Shown here: in pieces, positions 12,503 to 23,590 of the stretch
Layout: every line of letters starts with the position of its first letter
Position numbering within the stretch: position 1 is the first letter of the stretch
From: Allolobophora icterica
Lineage: Eukaryota; Annelida; Clitellata; Crassiclitellata; Lumbricidae
Reading direction: 5' to 3'
Length of the DNA stretch: 64,000 nt
Assembly: GCA_963556255.1 (NCBI GenBank)
Contig: OY744610.1
Location: 14,113,417 to 14,177,416 of the forward strand
Position numbers and translations under genes: made by a program
Notes under the pieces: model-generated
Told to the model about the DNA's origin: nothing
Database searches by the model: none
The model's input: the letters and a program-made list of their open reading frames with translations, nothing else

Positions 12503-12744
12503 GCCGAAAATAAACACGTTCTTCTAGTCGTGTTCGATTTATTGAGTGCAGAATTCAACGACATCCAATCACCTCCTCCCTCCCTCCCTGCCTTCCTCTG
12601 TTTACGAATTTATTATGATGTGTCCGACACTTAAAGGTCATTCGCAGATAAGAGGTCCAGATTCTGTTTCAGATATGCTGATGTGTTGACGACACTGATA
12701 GTTAGGCCTAAGTTAAATAGGCTTCTCATCAAGTGGACTAAAAC

Positions 12745-13161
12745 CAGTGCTCTTTTTCAGCCGGAACGGCGTTCCGGCACCTTTTTCAGGTTGTAAAAAT
12801 AATTTATTTAGTTTAATAATAAAAACAATAATTTAGTTATTTTAATTTAATTTCAGTGTTTTTGAACTGTTTTCAGTGTTTATTGAGACCCCTCCCAACC
12901 TCCGGTCCCGTTTTTTTTAGCCAGCCCATAATTGTTGCGTTCCGGAACCTTTTTCAGGTTGTAAAAATAATTTATTTAGTTTAATAATAAAAACAATAAT
13001 TTAGTTATTTTAATTTAATTTCAGTGTTTTTGAACTGTTTTCAGTGTTTATTGAGATCCCTCCCAACCTCCGGTCCAGTTTTTTTTAGCCCGCCCATAAT
13101 TGTTGCGTTCCGGAACCTATTGTTCCGTTCCGGAACCTTTTATTCTAGAAAAAAAGCACTG
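12745..13161 (-). mobile_element. hAT-type MITE, family M1, copy 1
   Basis: Begins CAGTGCTCTTTTTC and ends with AAAAAGCACTG. It is flanked by a perfect 8-bp target-site duplication ACTAAAAC (12,737-12,744 and 13,162-13,169). It carries GGAACG...CGTTCC inverted motifs near the ends. Relative to copies 2 and 3 it is inverted, and it is longer (417 bp) because about 168 bp of its interior is tandemly duplicated (CTTTTTCAGG at 12,781 and 12,949). Non-coding. The 8-bp duplication and CAGTG termini point to hAT. Confidence 0.9.
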
Positions 13162-13585
13162 ACTAAAACATTTCTATTTTGATCAAATGCAGTTTAAGTA
13201 ATGACTCCTCAGGCGCATTAACAACCATGTAACGGCGTCTCTAGATGACTCAGTCGCATAACCAAGAAAACTAAGGAAACTACAATCCTCTATCTGACGA
13301 AAAAACTTTGCCTTTCATCAGTTATCTAACAGCCTAAAGCTTCGTCAAGTAAATGATACGACTAATCGTTAGTATGGATAATATCAACTTCGTTGAGGAT
13401 GAGTTTGAAAATTGTATGTGATGTCAAAATAGTGTCTCATTTCTAACCGGCGCATAGCATAAATAATTAAATTATAGTGAAAGGAACTATTAATTATGCC
13501 AAATTTGAAATCAAATGCGTAACTACAATACATGTCAACTTTCACACGAAGACCATTTCAACAGTGATGGGCGTGAGCTGCTTAA

Positions 13586-14600
13586 CCCTCAAACTACCAG
13601 AAAATTTTGCAACCACTGAGTACCACTGGGGTCAAAAAGGACCCCAATGTAAACTTGTGCTGTTTTGGTTACAATTAAGTAAATAACTAATAAGAATAAA
13701 CTTTAAATTGAAAACGCACTGTTTATTCACTGAAATTATATTTGAAACCAATAAATTCGTTTCTTAGCAGACTTTCCTGATGACATAATAAGCATAGGTT
13801 GTTCTGCAACGGTTTTTGTTCTCCAATTAGCTCTTTGCCTAGCTGTAGCAGAATGAGTCTTCTCCTGTGCGTTCCTTGAACTTGCCAATGTGGATTTAGC
13901 ACAGTCCAGACAACAAATACTTTAGGGGCACTGATGTCCAATATGTTGCAGAATACTGCCATAGGCCAACACCTCGTCATTATTTTGTACTATACATACG
14001 AAGCACCTGATCTGCAGTGTTAACACCACCTTTGGATGCATTACAGTCCAAGATCATTAGGGTTTTTCTCAGGGTGGTTGCTATCAATCTCGGCTGTTGA
14101 GCAGAACAACAACTTTACCTTTCTTTGGGCAGTAGGACACAAGTATTGCATCATCTCGTAAAACAAAGATGAAGAGAGTGCTTCATAACCTTTTGAGTTT
14201 ATGAACTCTGAAGTTCCTTGCTGTTTTTCCGGGTGGTGCTGAGAAGGGTCAGCTTTTTTGGTCATCTTTGTGCTACACTAATCAATTATAATAGTTTCTC
14301 CTTGTAAAAATACTTATAGAGTAAATTTTACTTCCATAAAAATATATTTTATTATATTTACATTAGTCATAATCGTACAGTTTACATTGGGGTCAAAAAG
14401 GACCCCATTGGTACTCAGTGTATAAATGCAATGCCTGCGCCATCTGGTGACAAAAAATGCAAAATAAATATGGGATTTTGTACATAACAGAAATACCTAT
14501 AAAGTCATAAATTTTCGTCTGGATATCACTTATGGGGGCTGAGCAGCACTAATGGAAACAACCTCTGGGGTCCTTTTGGACCCCAGTGGTAGTTAGAGGG
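13586..14600 (-). mobile_element. piggyBac-like element, decayed
   Basis: Flanked by TTAA on both sides (13,582-13,585 and 14,601-14,604), the piggyBac target site. Terminal inverted repeats are CCCTCAAACTACCA on the left and its near-complement TGGTAGTTAGAGGG on the right (13 of 14 match). Subterminal inverted blocks at 13,613-13,653 and 14,381-14,421 each contain GGGGTCAAAAAGGACCCC. The interior encodes only C-terminal transposase remains. It is inserted in the left foldback arm, so it is younger than that arm. Confidence 0.9.
13723..14275 (-). pseudogene. piggyBac transposase C-terminal remnant
   Basis: On the minus strand, conserved piggyBac family blocks read in order but in shifted frames: CPTAQRKVKLLFCSTAEI (14,041-14,265), then ILDCNASKGGVNTADQV (around 14,000-14,050, another frame), then CWPMAVFCNILDIS and RRRLILLQLGKEL (13,723-13,980). 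The block that carries the third catalytic Asp in piggyBac transposases (GGVDT) reads GGVNT here. The N-terminal half with the other catalytic residues is missing. A dead copy. Confidence 0.8.
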
Positions 14601-14807
14601 TTAACATTATTTGGGATCGAGCTTCCCAATTATTTCGGCAGTTAAACTTCTTATGGGTCAAATCAATTACAATACTTTAACGACGCAGCGATGTGCATTT
14701 GTGTAATAGGAACTATTTATAGAAATCAGTCCTATAAATTGCTCCTCTGACTTTATTTATATTATTTTCAATAAAAGTGTGCTTTGTTTGAACGTAGGTA
14801 ACCAGTA

Positions 14808-14995
14808 ATTGATTCTCAGAGGTAAAAGAATGATAGACTTTGAAAAAATATACGTTTTATATTATATTTCCGGGTATATTCAATCAATCACGTGCCCCGC
14901 CGTCAGCGACCTCTGATACCAGAACAGATGCTCATTTATGCTAAAACTTTGGGATGATAATTATAATTTGAACATCTATTAATATTGGCAAAGAT
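14808..14995. repeat. Dispersed repeat R3, copy 2
   Basis: Matches 5,505-5,795 in order and orientation (TCTCAGAGGTAAA, CGTCAGCGACCTCT, TTTGAACATCTATTAA). It falls in the part of the left foldback arm that the right arm lacks, so it may be a later insertion into that arm. Confidence 0.5.
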
Positions 14996-15454
14996 CATAC
15001 TGAAAATAATGGGCATTGTTTATTCTGCCTATGAAAGTGGGGTACGGTATCTCAGTCTAAAAAGTTGGGGAACTGGTTTCCCTCGTACCCGAAAATTACA
15101 CCGAGTGTAAATTGTCGATAAGCACTTTTCATTTCTGCCCTATATTTTTATCGACGCAACTATGTAAATTTCTGTAAAAGGAAAGTCTGTTGAATGAAAT
15201 CCCTCTTATAAGATGCATAACTGACATTATTTTCGATTTCAAAACAATGTAGCCTTCTGTTGCAAGTATCAACGCAATCTAAGTTAATCTTGTAACTTTC
15301 ATTTATTCTTACTTTTCTGTGCTTTGCTGTAGTTGTTCTGATTCCCGTTTCCTTTTTATTTCGTTTGCACTTTTAACATTCTCATCCAAATCGGATAATA
15401 TAAGCCTTAGTCGAAGGTTAGCGAAGTCTCCAGTTCGACTAGCCTGGTTGCAAA

Positions 15455-15850
15455 CTTGAGGTGACCCACTCTAGTTGTTAACACCTAGCTGTTAACAGAG
15501 CAGCAATCAGCCATAATGTTATTAATCAGGCGACGGCCATTAAGACTAGGCCCTATCTCGGTGCAAAGTTGAAGTGACTCGCTCTAGTTATTAACACCTA
15601 TATCCGTTAATAGAGAAGCAGTCAACCATTTTAATGCTATCTCGGTGCAAAATATGAAGTGAACCTATCTAGTTATTAGCATCAAGCTGTGAATAGAGTA
15701 GACAGCCATATTATCCTGATAGCAGCCATTAAGCCTATCTCGATGCAAAGGTGAAATGAAGCTCTCTAGTTGTCAACACCGAGCTGCTAATACAGCAGTA
15801 GACAGTCATATCATTCAAGTGACGGCCATTGATATCGATGGACCGATCGG
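15455..15850. repeat. Tandem subrepeats (~110 bp, about 4 units) in foldback arm
   Basis: Each unit has CTATCTCGGTGCAAA-like, GAAGTGA, CTCTAGTT(A/G)T, AACACC, a (T)AATAGAG stretch and a GGCCATT block. About three related units lie inverted in the right arm at 18,735-18,985. Unit divergence is considerable. Confidence 0.7.
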
Positions 15851-16003
15851 ATACAAGAACCCACGAGGAGACGATATAATATCCAGTTAGAAACAATGAC
15901 GGATATAGAATTAGGCTAATTCTGTAAAATACAAGAGACTAGATATTTCTGCCTGGCATACATCGTCACAAACATTTCACCCCGCGGTTATCATTATATT
16001 ATT

Positions 16004-16100
<97 letters not shown>

Positions 16101-16117
16101 ACAACAACAACAACAAC
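16004..16117. repeat. (ATC)n then (AAC)n microsatellite
   Basis: ATC trinucleotides from about 16,004 to 16,100 pass directly into AAC trinucleotides to 16,117, at the inner end of the left foldback arm. The loop's other end carries ATG/GTG repeats, the complementary sense. Confidence 0.95.
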
Positions 16118-17048
16118 ATCGTCACCATCACACTCGATGAGCCTAACCAACAAATTCCTGTCCAGTGTTTCCAGGAGATATCTTATTAAGAGTTTCTTAA
16201 TCAGTTTGCGTGCTGAGCCACAGTAGTCCGCCGTAACAATAACAGTACTGTTCAGCGGTCCTTCACTTCTCTTAGATAACGACATATCTGAATTTGTTAA
16301 GTCTAATAACCTCATCTGGCTACATAAGAACAACCAACTCATTAAGTACCTGCGTGACTAAAATAAAGTGGAGCAATAAAACCATGCAATTCAAACATAG
16401 CTGAGTTCTCTACTCTTAAACGATTAACCACAGGTGATTATTATCGATCAGAATTTGCGCGGACTAATTCGCGTCTATTTTCGGTCAAATGCACTAGTCC
16501 TGTACTTGGAACAATCTATCTTTTAAGACTCGTAACATGTCTAACTTGTTCTTATTAAAAAAATTTCCACGCACTCCTACTGGAGTCATGGATTGTTCAG
16601 TTTTGTAATCTGTCTTTAAGAATTTTATGTGACTTTTCTTGCTTTTCTTTTGCTTTTTCTCTTTCTCTTTCTGTTTTCGTGTTTGCTTGTGTTCACCCGT
16701 TCTATGCTTATTTCAGTTGATACTGGATAATGTTAACCGTCAGCTGCAGTTCCGTCAACTTTGATTGGACTCAATATATGCCATTTATTTTAAGTTTTAA
16801 TTTTGATTTGCCTTGTTAGCCGCATCTCTTCTTGATCGAAGTCACCAATTAGAGCATTGATTATAAGATTTTACATTGACATTTATTGTGATGGTACTGA
16901 ATACTTTGATCACCCTAGTTAGCGAACATAGATAAATCCACTATTATGTGAACTGTGTTTTAATCTATCTTAAGCACTATCGCGAACTCCCATTTTTATT
17001 TTAACTAATATCCCAAATGAAATTTTATCTCAGTATTGCCTACATAAA
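16118..17048. other. Foldback loop, no gene
   Basis: Sequence between the left arm microsatellite and the LINE relic. No gene, splice-supported exon or repeat match was found; T-rich tracts lie around 16,640-16,680. Confidence 0.4.
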
Positions 17049-18056
17049 ATGTTTATTTTAGGCATACTCTATACTGCTGACCTTGGTCCCCTCTTGGCGG
17101 CCAGTGCAGTCTTAAGTCAGTCCTATGCGGATGACCTCCAAGCGTATGTCCACTGCTCACCATTGGCTGCTGCTGCTGCAGTTCGAGAGATCGCCCGAGT
17201 TGTGGGGAATTTGGAGGCCTGGATGTCCTCAAACCGTCTACGGTTAAACCCGGCAAAGACCCAATATATCTGGTTTGGTACGCGCCAACAGCTTGCAAAA
17301 ATTAACCTTGAGGGTCTGGCACTTGAATTTCCCTGGGTTTCCTTTGCCTCCTCAGTACGGGATCTTGGTGTAATTCTGGATCAAGAGCTCACATTCATGC
17401 GACATATTAATTTGCTTTGTCGGGACTCTTATTATCAACTTCGTCAGTTAAGGGTAGTCTCCCGCACTCTGACGCAGGCAGCTGCTCTACCCTTGTCCAT
17501 GCGTTTGTGGTTTCCCGTCTGGACTACTGTAGCGCCCTTTACGCTGGCCTCCCAGCTGCCCGCCTTGGGTGTTTGGACCGGGTTTTGCGTGCAGCCGCAC
17601 GTCTTATTGGTCGCATACCCAGATTTGGCCAGGTTTCTCTTTATATGCGGGATGTTCTGCACTGGCTCCCTTTCCCGCTGCGGATCGCCTATAGGGTCTC
17701 TGCACTGGTTAGGCGTTGTCTAGAGGGACTTGCTCCCCCATACCTTCGGGAGTTGTGTCGCTCTACCTCGGGGGTCTTGCGGAGATCTGCTCTTCGCTCG
17801 GCTGACCAGGCCGAGCTATTGGTCCCCCGCACGCGGACAGCCATTATGCAGCGACGTTCTTTTTCGGTCGCTGGACCTGCAACCTGGAATGGCCTTCCTG
17901 TTGCACTTCGCCTGGTCCCTATGACTCACTCTACCTTGTTTCTTGCAAACTTAAAAACTACTCTCTTTAGCCGTGGTTGGACTAGGAGCGCTCCTGAGTA
18001 GATAACCTTGAAGGGGCGCTATATAAAAGCTCATTAATAATAATAATAATAATAAT
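17049..18056 (+). pseudogene. 5'-truncated LINE: RT C-terminal half, 3' tail (TAA)n
   Basis: Starts inside the RT palm with SQSYADDLQAYVH (motif C), then LRLNPAKTQYIWFGT and RDLGVILDQELTFMRHI. A frameshift near 17,460-17,480 moves the frame to VVSRLDYCSALYAGLP, GPATWNGLPVALR and RGWTRSAPE, ending TAG at about 18,001. The 3' end reads GGGCGCTATATAAAAGC followed by (TAA)n to 18,056. The same 3' end occurs at 22,252-22,583. It lies in the loop of the foldback structure. Confidence 0.85.
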
Positions 18057-18209
18057 CTGAAATATAGGAGTTCTCATAGAACTTTCGTATCATAAAAATC
18101 GACCAATGCGATCATTTTGTACTTAGCCGCAATTTGAATAATTGCAATAATTGTCACTATTACCGTGTCTGCTTATTCTCAGTTCTTGCTCGCTGACTCT
18201 GTTTTTTTC

Positions 18210-18262
<53 letters not shown>

Positions 18263-18430
18263 GATGATGGTGGTGGTGGTGGTGGTGGTGGTGGTGGTGG
18301 TGGTGGTGGTGGTGGTGGTGGTGGTGGTGGTGGTGGTGGTGGTGGTGGTGGTGGTGATGATGAAAATAGTGATGACGATAATGATGATGATGATAACGAT
18401 GATAACGATGTTGACAAGGACAAAGATGAT
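18210..18430. repeat. (ATG)n/(GTG)n compound microsatellite
   Basis: ATG repeats pass into about 90 bp of GTG repeats and then imperfect GATGAT. It gives long artefactual poly-Met, poly-Val, poly-His and poly-Pro frames that are not genes. Confidence 0.95.
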
Positions 18431-18554
18431 GAAGGTGATGGTGACTGTGACAATGGTGATGACGAAAATAAAAATACAATGATTATCGATAGAACGTATG
18501 TGACATAGTAATAATAATATAATAATAATAATATTTATTCTTTAATTAAGCGCC

Positions 18555-19520
18555 TGCAAACGCACTGTATGCCAAGCAGTAATAAATTGTCTCTTGTATT
18601 TAACAGAATTATCCTAATTCTAAATCCATCATTGGTTTCTAACTGGACACATTTCGTATCTTTATGGGTTTTGTATCAGATCGGTCCATCTATCTCAATG
18701 GCAGTCATTCTGATAATATGGTTGACTCCTGTTCTATTAACAGCTCGATGTTAATAACCACCGCAGTTCACTTTGCACCGAGATAATCTTATTGGTCATC
18801 ACCTGGATATATAATATGGTTAATTTCTGCTCTATTACCAGCTCGGTGCTTATAACTAGATTGGCTCACTTCACCTTTGCCCTGAGATAGCCTCAATGGC
18901 CATCAGCTGGATGATATGGTTGATTTCTGCTCTATTACCAGATCGGTGTTGATAAATAGAGAGGTTTAATTCAACCTTTCACCGAGCAAGTCAAAAAGGA
19001 GATTTAGCTTACCTTGGACTTAGGCTAATATTATCCTACTTGTATGAGAATATTAAAACTGCAAACGAAATTAAAAGGAAATGGAAAACAGACCAACCAC
19101 AGGGAAAAGCACAGAGAAATAATAATAAATCAAAACTTATATAGCATTTAAACGCTAAGACTGCGTTGATGCTTGCATTTTATTGTTTCGAAATCGAAAA
19201 TAAAATCAGAGGAGCAATTTATAGAACGTATTTCTTTCAACAGTTCCTTTTACACAAATGCACATCGCTGCGTCGTTTAAGTATTTTAAGCGATTTAACC
19301 CAAAATAAGTTAAAGCTGCCGAAATCATTGGGAAGCTCGATCCCAATTCAGTTTAATTAAGCAGTTTACGCCTATCAATGTTGAGGTGGTATTCGTGTAA
19401 ATTGCTGATATGTATGTTAGTCCCACGCAACCAACTGAGTCTGCAGGTTATTCCAAATCTGGCATCATTAATAGCTACTTTCATTATAATTTAATTATGC
19501 TATATACGTCGACTAGAAAA
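18555..19520 (-). mobile_element. Foldback structure, right arm
   Basis: Reverse complement of the left arm (13,440-15,975 minus the piggyBac), with clear pairing at CTAACTGGA(C/T)A, CACCGAG, AAATGCACATCGCTGCGTCG, ATTGGGAAGCTCGATCCCAA and CTTTCATTATAATTTAATTATGCTA. About three ~110-bp subrepeats lie at 18,735-18,985. The arm is shorter than the left arm. A third, solitary copy of part of this arm is at 55,245-55,570. Confidence 0.65.
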
Positions 19521-19529
19521 TGCGGAGAC

Positions 19530-20210
19530 AAATGGCCCTACTCATATTCTGTTTCTGATGCGTTTATTACACATTTGCATAAAAGTACTGACGTTCAGTT
19601 ATATATAAGCAGCGAGGTATACAATTAATAGCCATAAGAGATAGATTAACAAATAACCTATTATAGGCGCCACGACATTTTAAGGTCTCCGCATAATTAT
19701 GTATGTATATGTATATTGTTACGTGTAGGCACGTGCCATGGGCTTTCTCTATGTATGATGGGCGTCATGCCTGATAGGTTTCTACATAGTAGTGGCTTCT
19801 GTTATAAATGCGGCTGTCTACGAAGTCAGTTGAGCTCTTTTGGTTTTGATCGACCGTATAAGGTTGACCTTTGATCATTTGTTTTTGGTCGTCCAGTGTT
19901 TAGAGTTGACCGTAGCGTATCGTCTCCCTTAATGGTTGACACTTGCAACTTTGAGCTCGTAGATTTTCGTCTGCTTTTTGTGGATGACATTTTGTAAAAA
20001 TTAAGTAACTTCGGCGATAGAACTCTTCTGGGAAAAGTTGCTGTTTCATTTGTATGTCTGTCTCTGCTGGCGTTCTGTTTGTATTCGTCGTGTACGCTTG
20101 AAAAAGGTACATCTCGCATGTTCATTTATAATAAGTAACCTTTAATAGAATCCGGGTTGCGCATTCCTTACATAGAGCAGACTCATAACTAGACAACACG
20201 TCACAATATA
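19530..20210. other. Unassigned; weak solo-LTR candidate
   Basis: No supported gene. A segment from TGTTACGTG at 19,717 to CTTACA at 20,172 starts with TG, ends with CA and has a TATAAA at about 19,802, as a solo LTR might. Its flanks (TATAT and TAGAG) are not a target-site duplication and no partner LTR exists, so the idea is weak. Confidence 0.25.
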
Positions 20211-20214
20211 ATAT

Positions 20215-20515
20215 CTACTTGCACTGCTATAGGTACTTAGAGGGCGCTATATAAATATCTACTTACATTACATTTGATACCGTTCGATGAGAATGAATGT
20301 CTGTCTGTTTGTCTGTCTGTATGTATGTCTGCCTCTGTGAATGAGTGCATGTAGGTCTATAATTGTGTAAGTATCTATGTATATATGTATGTGTGAATAT
20401 ATGTATGTAAGCACGTGTGTGTGTTTTCGTATGTTTGTATACGTGCATGCTTATCACGTATTTATGTATCAACATAATATATATAATTGTATGCATGCAT
20501 GCATGTTTTTAAGGT
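20215..20515. repeat. R1 fragment with GT/GTAT simple repeats
   Basis: Starts with GAGGGCGCTATATAAATATCTACTTACATTACATTTGA, split here as the R1 hallmark block, followed by CTGTCTGT and GTATGTAT runs to a TGCATGCATGCATG stretch near 20,495. It corresponds to R1 around position 140-300 of copy A. Non-coding. Confidence 0.55.
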
Positions 20516-21279
20516 CCCCTTAAAAAGTAGTTAGCCTAATTCTAAGGATATGCTAAATTAATTTATTTACAATGAAATACTACACAACTTGTTGCAAAAG
20601 TTTGCAGACAGACCGTAGACACAAAAGCAACAACGCCTTCACAGTCGACGAGTTGACTTAACAAACAACCTCAGTGAAAACAGCAGCGCGGTCGGTCACA
20701 CGGGACTAGAGACAACGAGCATAAATTCCTAAAATAAGAGGAGTTGACCTCATGCGATTCTCCTAAGAACATCTAAATCATGGGGCCTTGGCTGAAAACT
20801 AACAAACAACAGAAGGGTCTCGTCGGACCAAAACCATAATGCCAAGCTCAACAATCCTAACATTGCTAAAGCATATACTGTATGTCCTTGCAGTTAACAC
20901 CACAACTTGCCTTAACTGGTCAAGCAGAAAGTCACTAGTTATCTATCTCCCACTTGAGTTTACCAGTTTATCGATGCAAGCAATATATAACAATGCAGGG
21001 GATTTTTAAAGAAATTTTCACTGGTGGGGAATTTTGAAAAAGGGCATTTTTCGCGCGTAATTTTAAATCAAAAAGCACTGAATCAGAGAAACCTTTTTGA
21101 GCTGTGGGCCACAGGAATAATTACTAATAATTTATCTATTATAATATTTTATATTTAATTTATTATTTAATGTCATAATTTAAATTAATATTAAATTAAT
21201 ATTTTTTATTATTATATAATTGTCTAATAAACAAGAAACATTTAGTACAGCCAATTTCTGTTTTAACAAGTACCTTTAC

Positions 21280-21686
21280 CAGGGGGCGTAGCCAGACTTC
21301 AATTCAAGAGGAGGCAATTAGTGCTTGGCAAAACTTTGATGGAGTGGCGGCGATCTTGTTTAAGAGGTGAGGGGGACATTTTTCAGCGTCCGAAGGGCGG
21401 TAGCAAAAACCTCAGAGAATTTCTTAATTTCGCTGTGAGAATTTCAGAATTCCGGCATGTTTTCAAAAAAGTTTTGCTACCAAAAAAGTTGATGACTTTC
21501 TTTAGTCATTCATGCATTTGATGACCTTTGGGGGGAATTTGTTCTTCCTTTCCAGAGGAGGCAACATCCACCTCTAATGGGCTGTACTGGACGATGCAGG
21601 GCTATAACCCAAGGAAAATTTTAAAATCTGCAAAACCAGGAGGAGGCAAATGCCTCCTCTTGCCTCCATGTAGCTACGCCTATGGG
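21280..21686. mobile_element. hAT-type MITE nested in the hAT element
   Basis: Begins CAGGGGGCGTAGCCAG and ends GTAGCTACGCCTATGGG, with an inverted GGCGTAGC core. Flanking octamers are ACCTTTAC (21,272-21,279) and TCCTTTAC (21,687-21,694), 7 of 8 identical. GGAGGCAA/TTGCCTCC and TGGAGGC blocks are repeated within. Non-coding. Confidence 0.7.
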
Positions 21687-21699
21687 TCCTTTACCTGTA

Positions 21700-22920
21700 T
21701 ACGGTTGAAGCTTCCTAAGAGCGCCATCTCTACATGTCAGTATTTCACAAAGGACAAGATCACCTCGCTTAAATTGTTTCTGCGAAGTTTGGTATACATC
21801 CAAGATATCGTCCATTAATGCAGATATCCACATTTGTCTGTCATTCCAAGTCTTTTTGAAACCTCGAGCTTCAGCCTTCTCTTTACGGTTCTCATTTGGC
21901 TCTAGTTTATTCCACACAGCCTTGCAGCCATGAATGTTACTCAATAGGCTATCGCATCAATTGTACCTGATGCTGAGCGAAACATACTTCATGATGTCGA
22001 GGAAACTGTTTGGCATCTTTGAGCTCAGAATACAGCATATTCGTCTTATTCTTCGATGTGCGAAAATATGTGGCTTTATGAGGTTTCAAGATTTTAAGCT
22101 TATGATGCTTATCGTTTCCCTTCTCCCATTCCTTATGCAGTTTATCTCGATCTTTAACGGCATTGTGTGCTTCAGATTGCAAGTGATCTACTAATAACTT
22201 TAAACGATCTTCACCATTAGCTCTGACACCTACTGCGATGGGCACAATGCCCAATGGCCCCTCCATACCTGCGGGAGCTCTGCTGTCCCACTTCATGTTC
22301 GCAACGTCGTTGCTCTCTCCGCTCAGCTGCGCAGGCTGAACTTATTGTTCCCCGTGCGCGGACAGCCATACAACAGCGCCGTGCCTTCTCTGTGGCTGGC
22401 CCCATGACCTGGAATGGGCTCCCTACCAAACTCCGCCAAATACCGATTGGTCATTTCACCTTGTTTCTTACTGTTCTCAAAACTGCGTTGTTCGACCGTG
22501 GTTGGGCTGGGAGCGCTCCTGAGTAGGCAATCTTGAAGTTTTGAAGGGACGCTATAAAAAACTGCATTAATAATAATAATAATAATGCCGTTTCGCAAAT
22601 ACTTTTTGGCATCATCTATGTACTGAAGACACAATTTACAAGACACATGCACACGCTTCTTTGAATCTTTAGTTGCGTCAAATATCTCTATAGTTCGTTG
22701 TTGTTTTTTAATAAACTATTCAAGTCTAGTTTTATTCCTTTGTAAAAAGAAACACTGTTTCTTTGGTTCTGAACTTTACACCACTTAACTGATGTCAAAC
22801 TTGTCGGTTGACTAGGCCTAGTTGACAAACCTGCTTCGGTTAGTTGAATGAGTTCGTTGACACGTGTTGAAGACTTAGGCCTACTTGACAATGGAATAGC
22901 ATCCAGACTCACAAAAATCA
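21700..22920 (-). pseudogene. hAT transposase-like pseudogene (KIAA1586-like)
   Basis: Minus-strand reading gives, in order, KRVHVSCKLCLQYIDDAKKYLRNG (split by length here: HVSCKLC, a CxxC zinc-finger-like start), then after the LINE insertion IVPIAVGVRANGEDRLKLL, HLQSEAHNAVKDRDKLHKEW and LKILKPHKATYFRT, followed by stop-ridden sequence. The pattern resembles KIAA1586/hAT-derived proteins; this is recognition from memory and not a search result. Many stops downstream show it is dead. The LINE fragment splits the frame exactly between Asn-Gly and the next residues. Confidence 0.55.
22252..22583 (+). mobile_element. 5'-truncated LINE fragment, 332 bp
   Basis: Same family as the relic at 17,049-18,056: APPYLREL, ARTAIQQRRAFSVAGP, TWNGLPTKLR and RGWAGSAPE, then a TAG, GACGCTATAAAAA and a (TAA)n tail. 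Direct repeats AATGCC flank it (22,246-22,251 and 22,584-22,589), the target-site duplication. It is inserted in the transposase pseudogene. Confidence 0.85.
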
Positions 22921-23393
22921 TTGACGATTGACTTGCTGCATTTGCTATATCGTTTGCTACAATTGACGATTCTCATTCGCTTGCTGCCTGACTCGCAACA
23001 GTTACCGATTGACTTGGTTCTTTACTTACACAGGTTAAAAGTGAGTAGGCCTAACTGTTGTTGCCTGATTGGTTGTTGGCAGCCTGGTTGTAATTGTTTG
23101 CTGTCGAGTTTTGGCCAAGTAAATCTGAAAGCTTTTGGCATTTCGTAGCGCTATCTAAAAGCAAATCTGCTTTGCGTTTCTTAGTTCTTTCTGTAGCCTA
23201 CTCGGCATGCTTGTAATTTAATCAATATTATTCTTGCGTAAATTGGATAAATCCTAATCCCTAGAGATAGAGATTATCTTTATCGTAGCCATTAACCAAA
23301 ATTCAGTTTTACGGTTTAAGTTTATGTTTAGTTTTTGCTTTTAAATTACAAAATTAGAAAGATCAACACACCGAAGACGTAAATAACAGCAAA

Positions 23394-23590
23394 GAGCAGA
23401 CTACTAGTGACCATAGAAATATAAGTTTTAAAGATTTCACGTCTACTGTGGCAGACTATTGGTGACCAAAGAAATTTAAATAATAAAGATTTCAGTCTGC
23501 TGTGGCAGACTCGTTGGTAATATACGGCTCTGGGGCAGACTATTGGTGACCAAAGAAATATAAATTAATAAGATCTCACTTCTGCCGTGG
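23394..23590. repeat. Tandem repeat, ~65-bp units
   Basis: About three units of GGCAGACTATTGGTGACCAAAG, split by AAATATAA, AAAGATTTCA and TCTGCTGTG blocks, with moderate divergence. It lies near the right end of the 2.8-kb hAT element. Non-coding. Confidence 0.75.

Larger units (their letters stand above)
13440..15975 (+). mobile_element. Foldback structure, left arm
   Basis: This arm is the imperfect inverted repeat of 18,555-19,520. Paired landmarks are TAGCATAA-AATTAAATTATA, TGGGATCGAGCTTCCCAAT, CGACGCAGCGATGTGCATTT, TTATTTTCGATTTC, CTCGGTGCAAAG and AATTCTGT-AAATACAAGAGAC. The arm is interrupted by the piggyBac element at 13,586-14,600; it resumes at TTAACATT with the pairing preserved. 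It also has an extra segment (about 14,790-15,160) absent from the right arm, bounded by a duplicated CGACGCA block. The loop between the arms holds microsatellites and a LINE relic. Long arms with subrepeats resemble foldback elements such as the sea urchin TU family (known class); the identity is inferred. Confidence 0.65.

Noticed and set aside
16004..16100. Possible CRISPR-like or regularly spaced repeat
   Set aside because: Simple trinucleotide array; no spacers, and the genome is eukaryotic.
19717..20172. Solo LTR (TG...CA with TATAAA)
   Set aside because: No target-site duplication, no internal retrovirus-like sequence and no second copy in the window.
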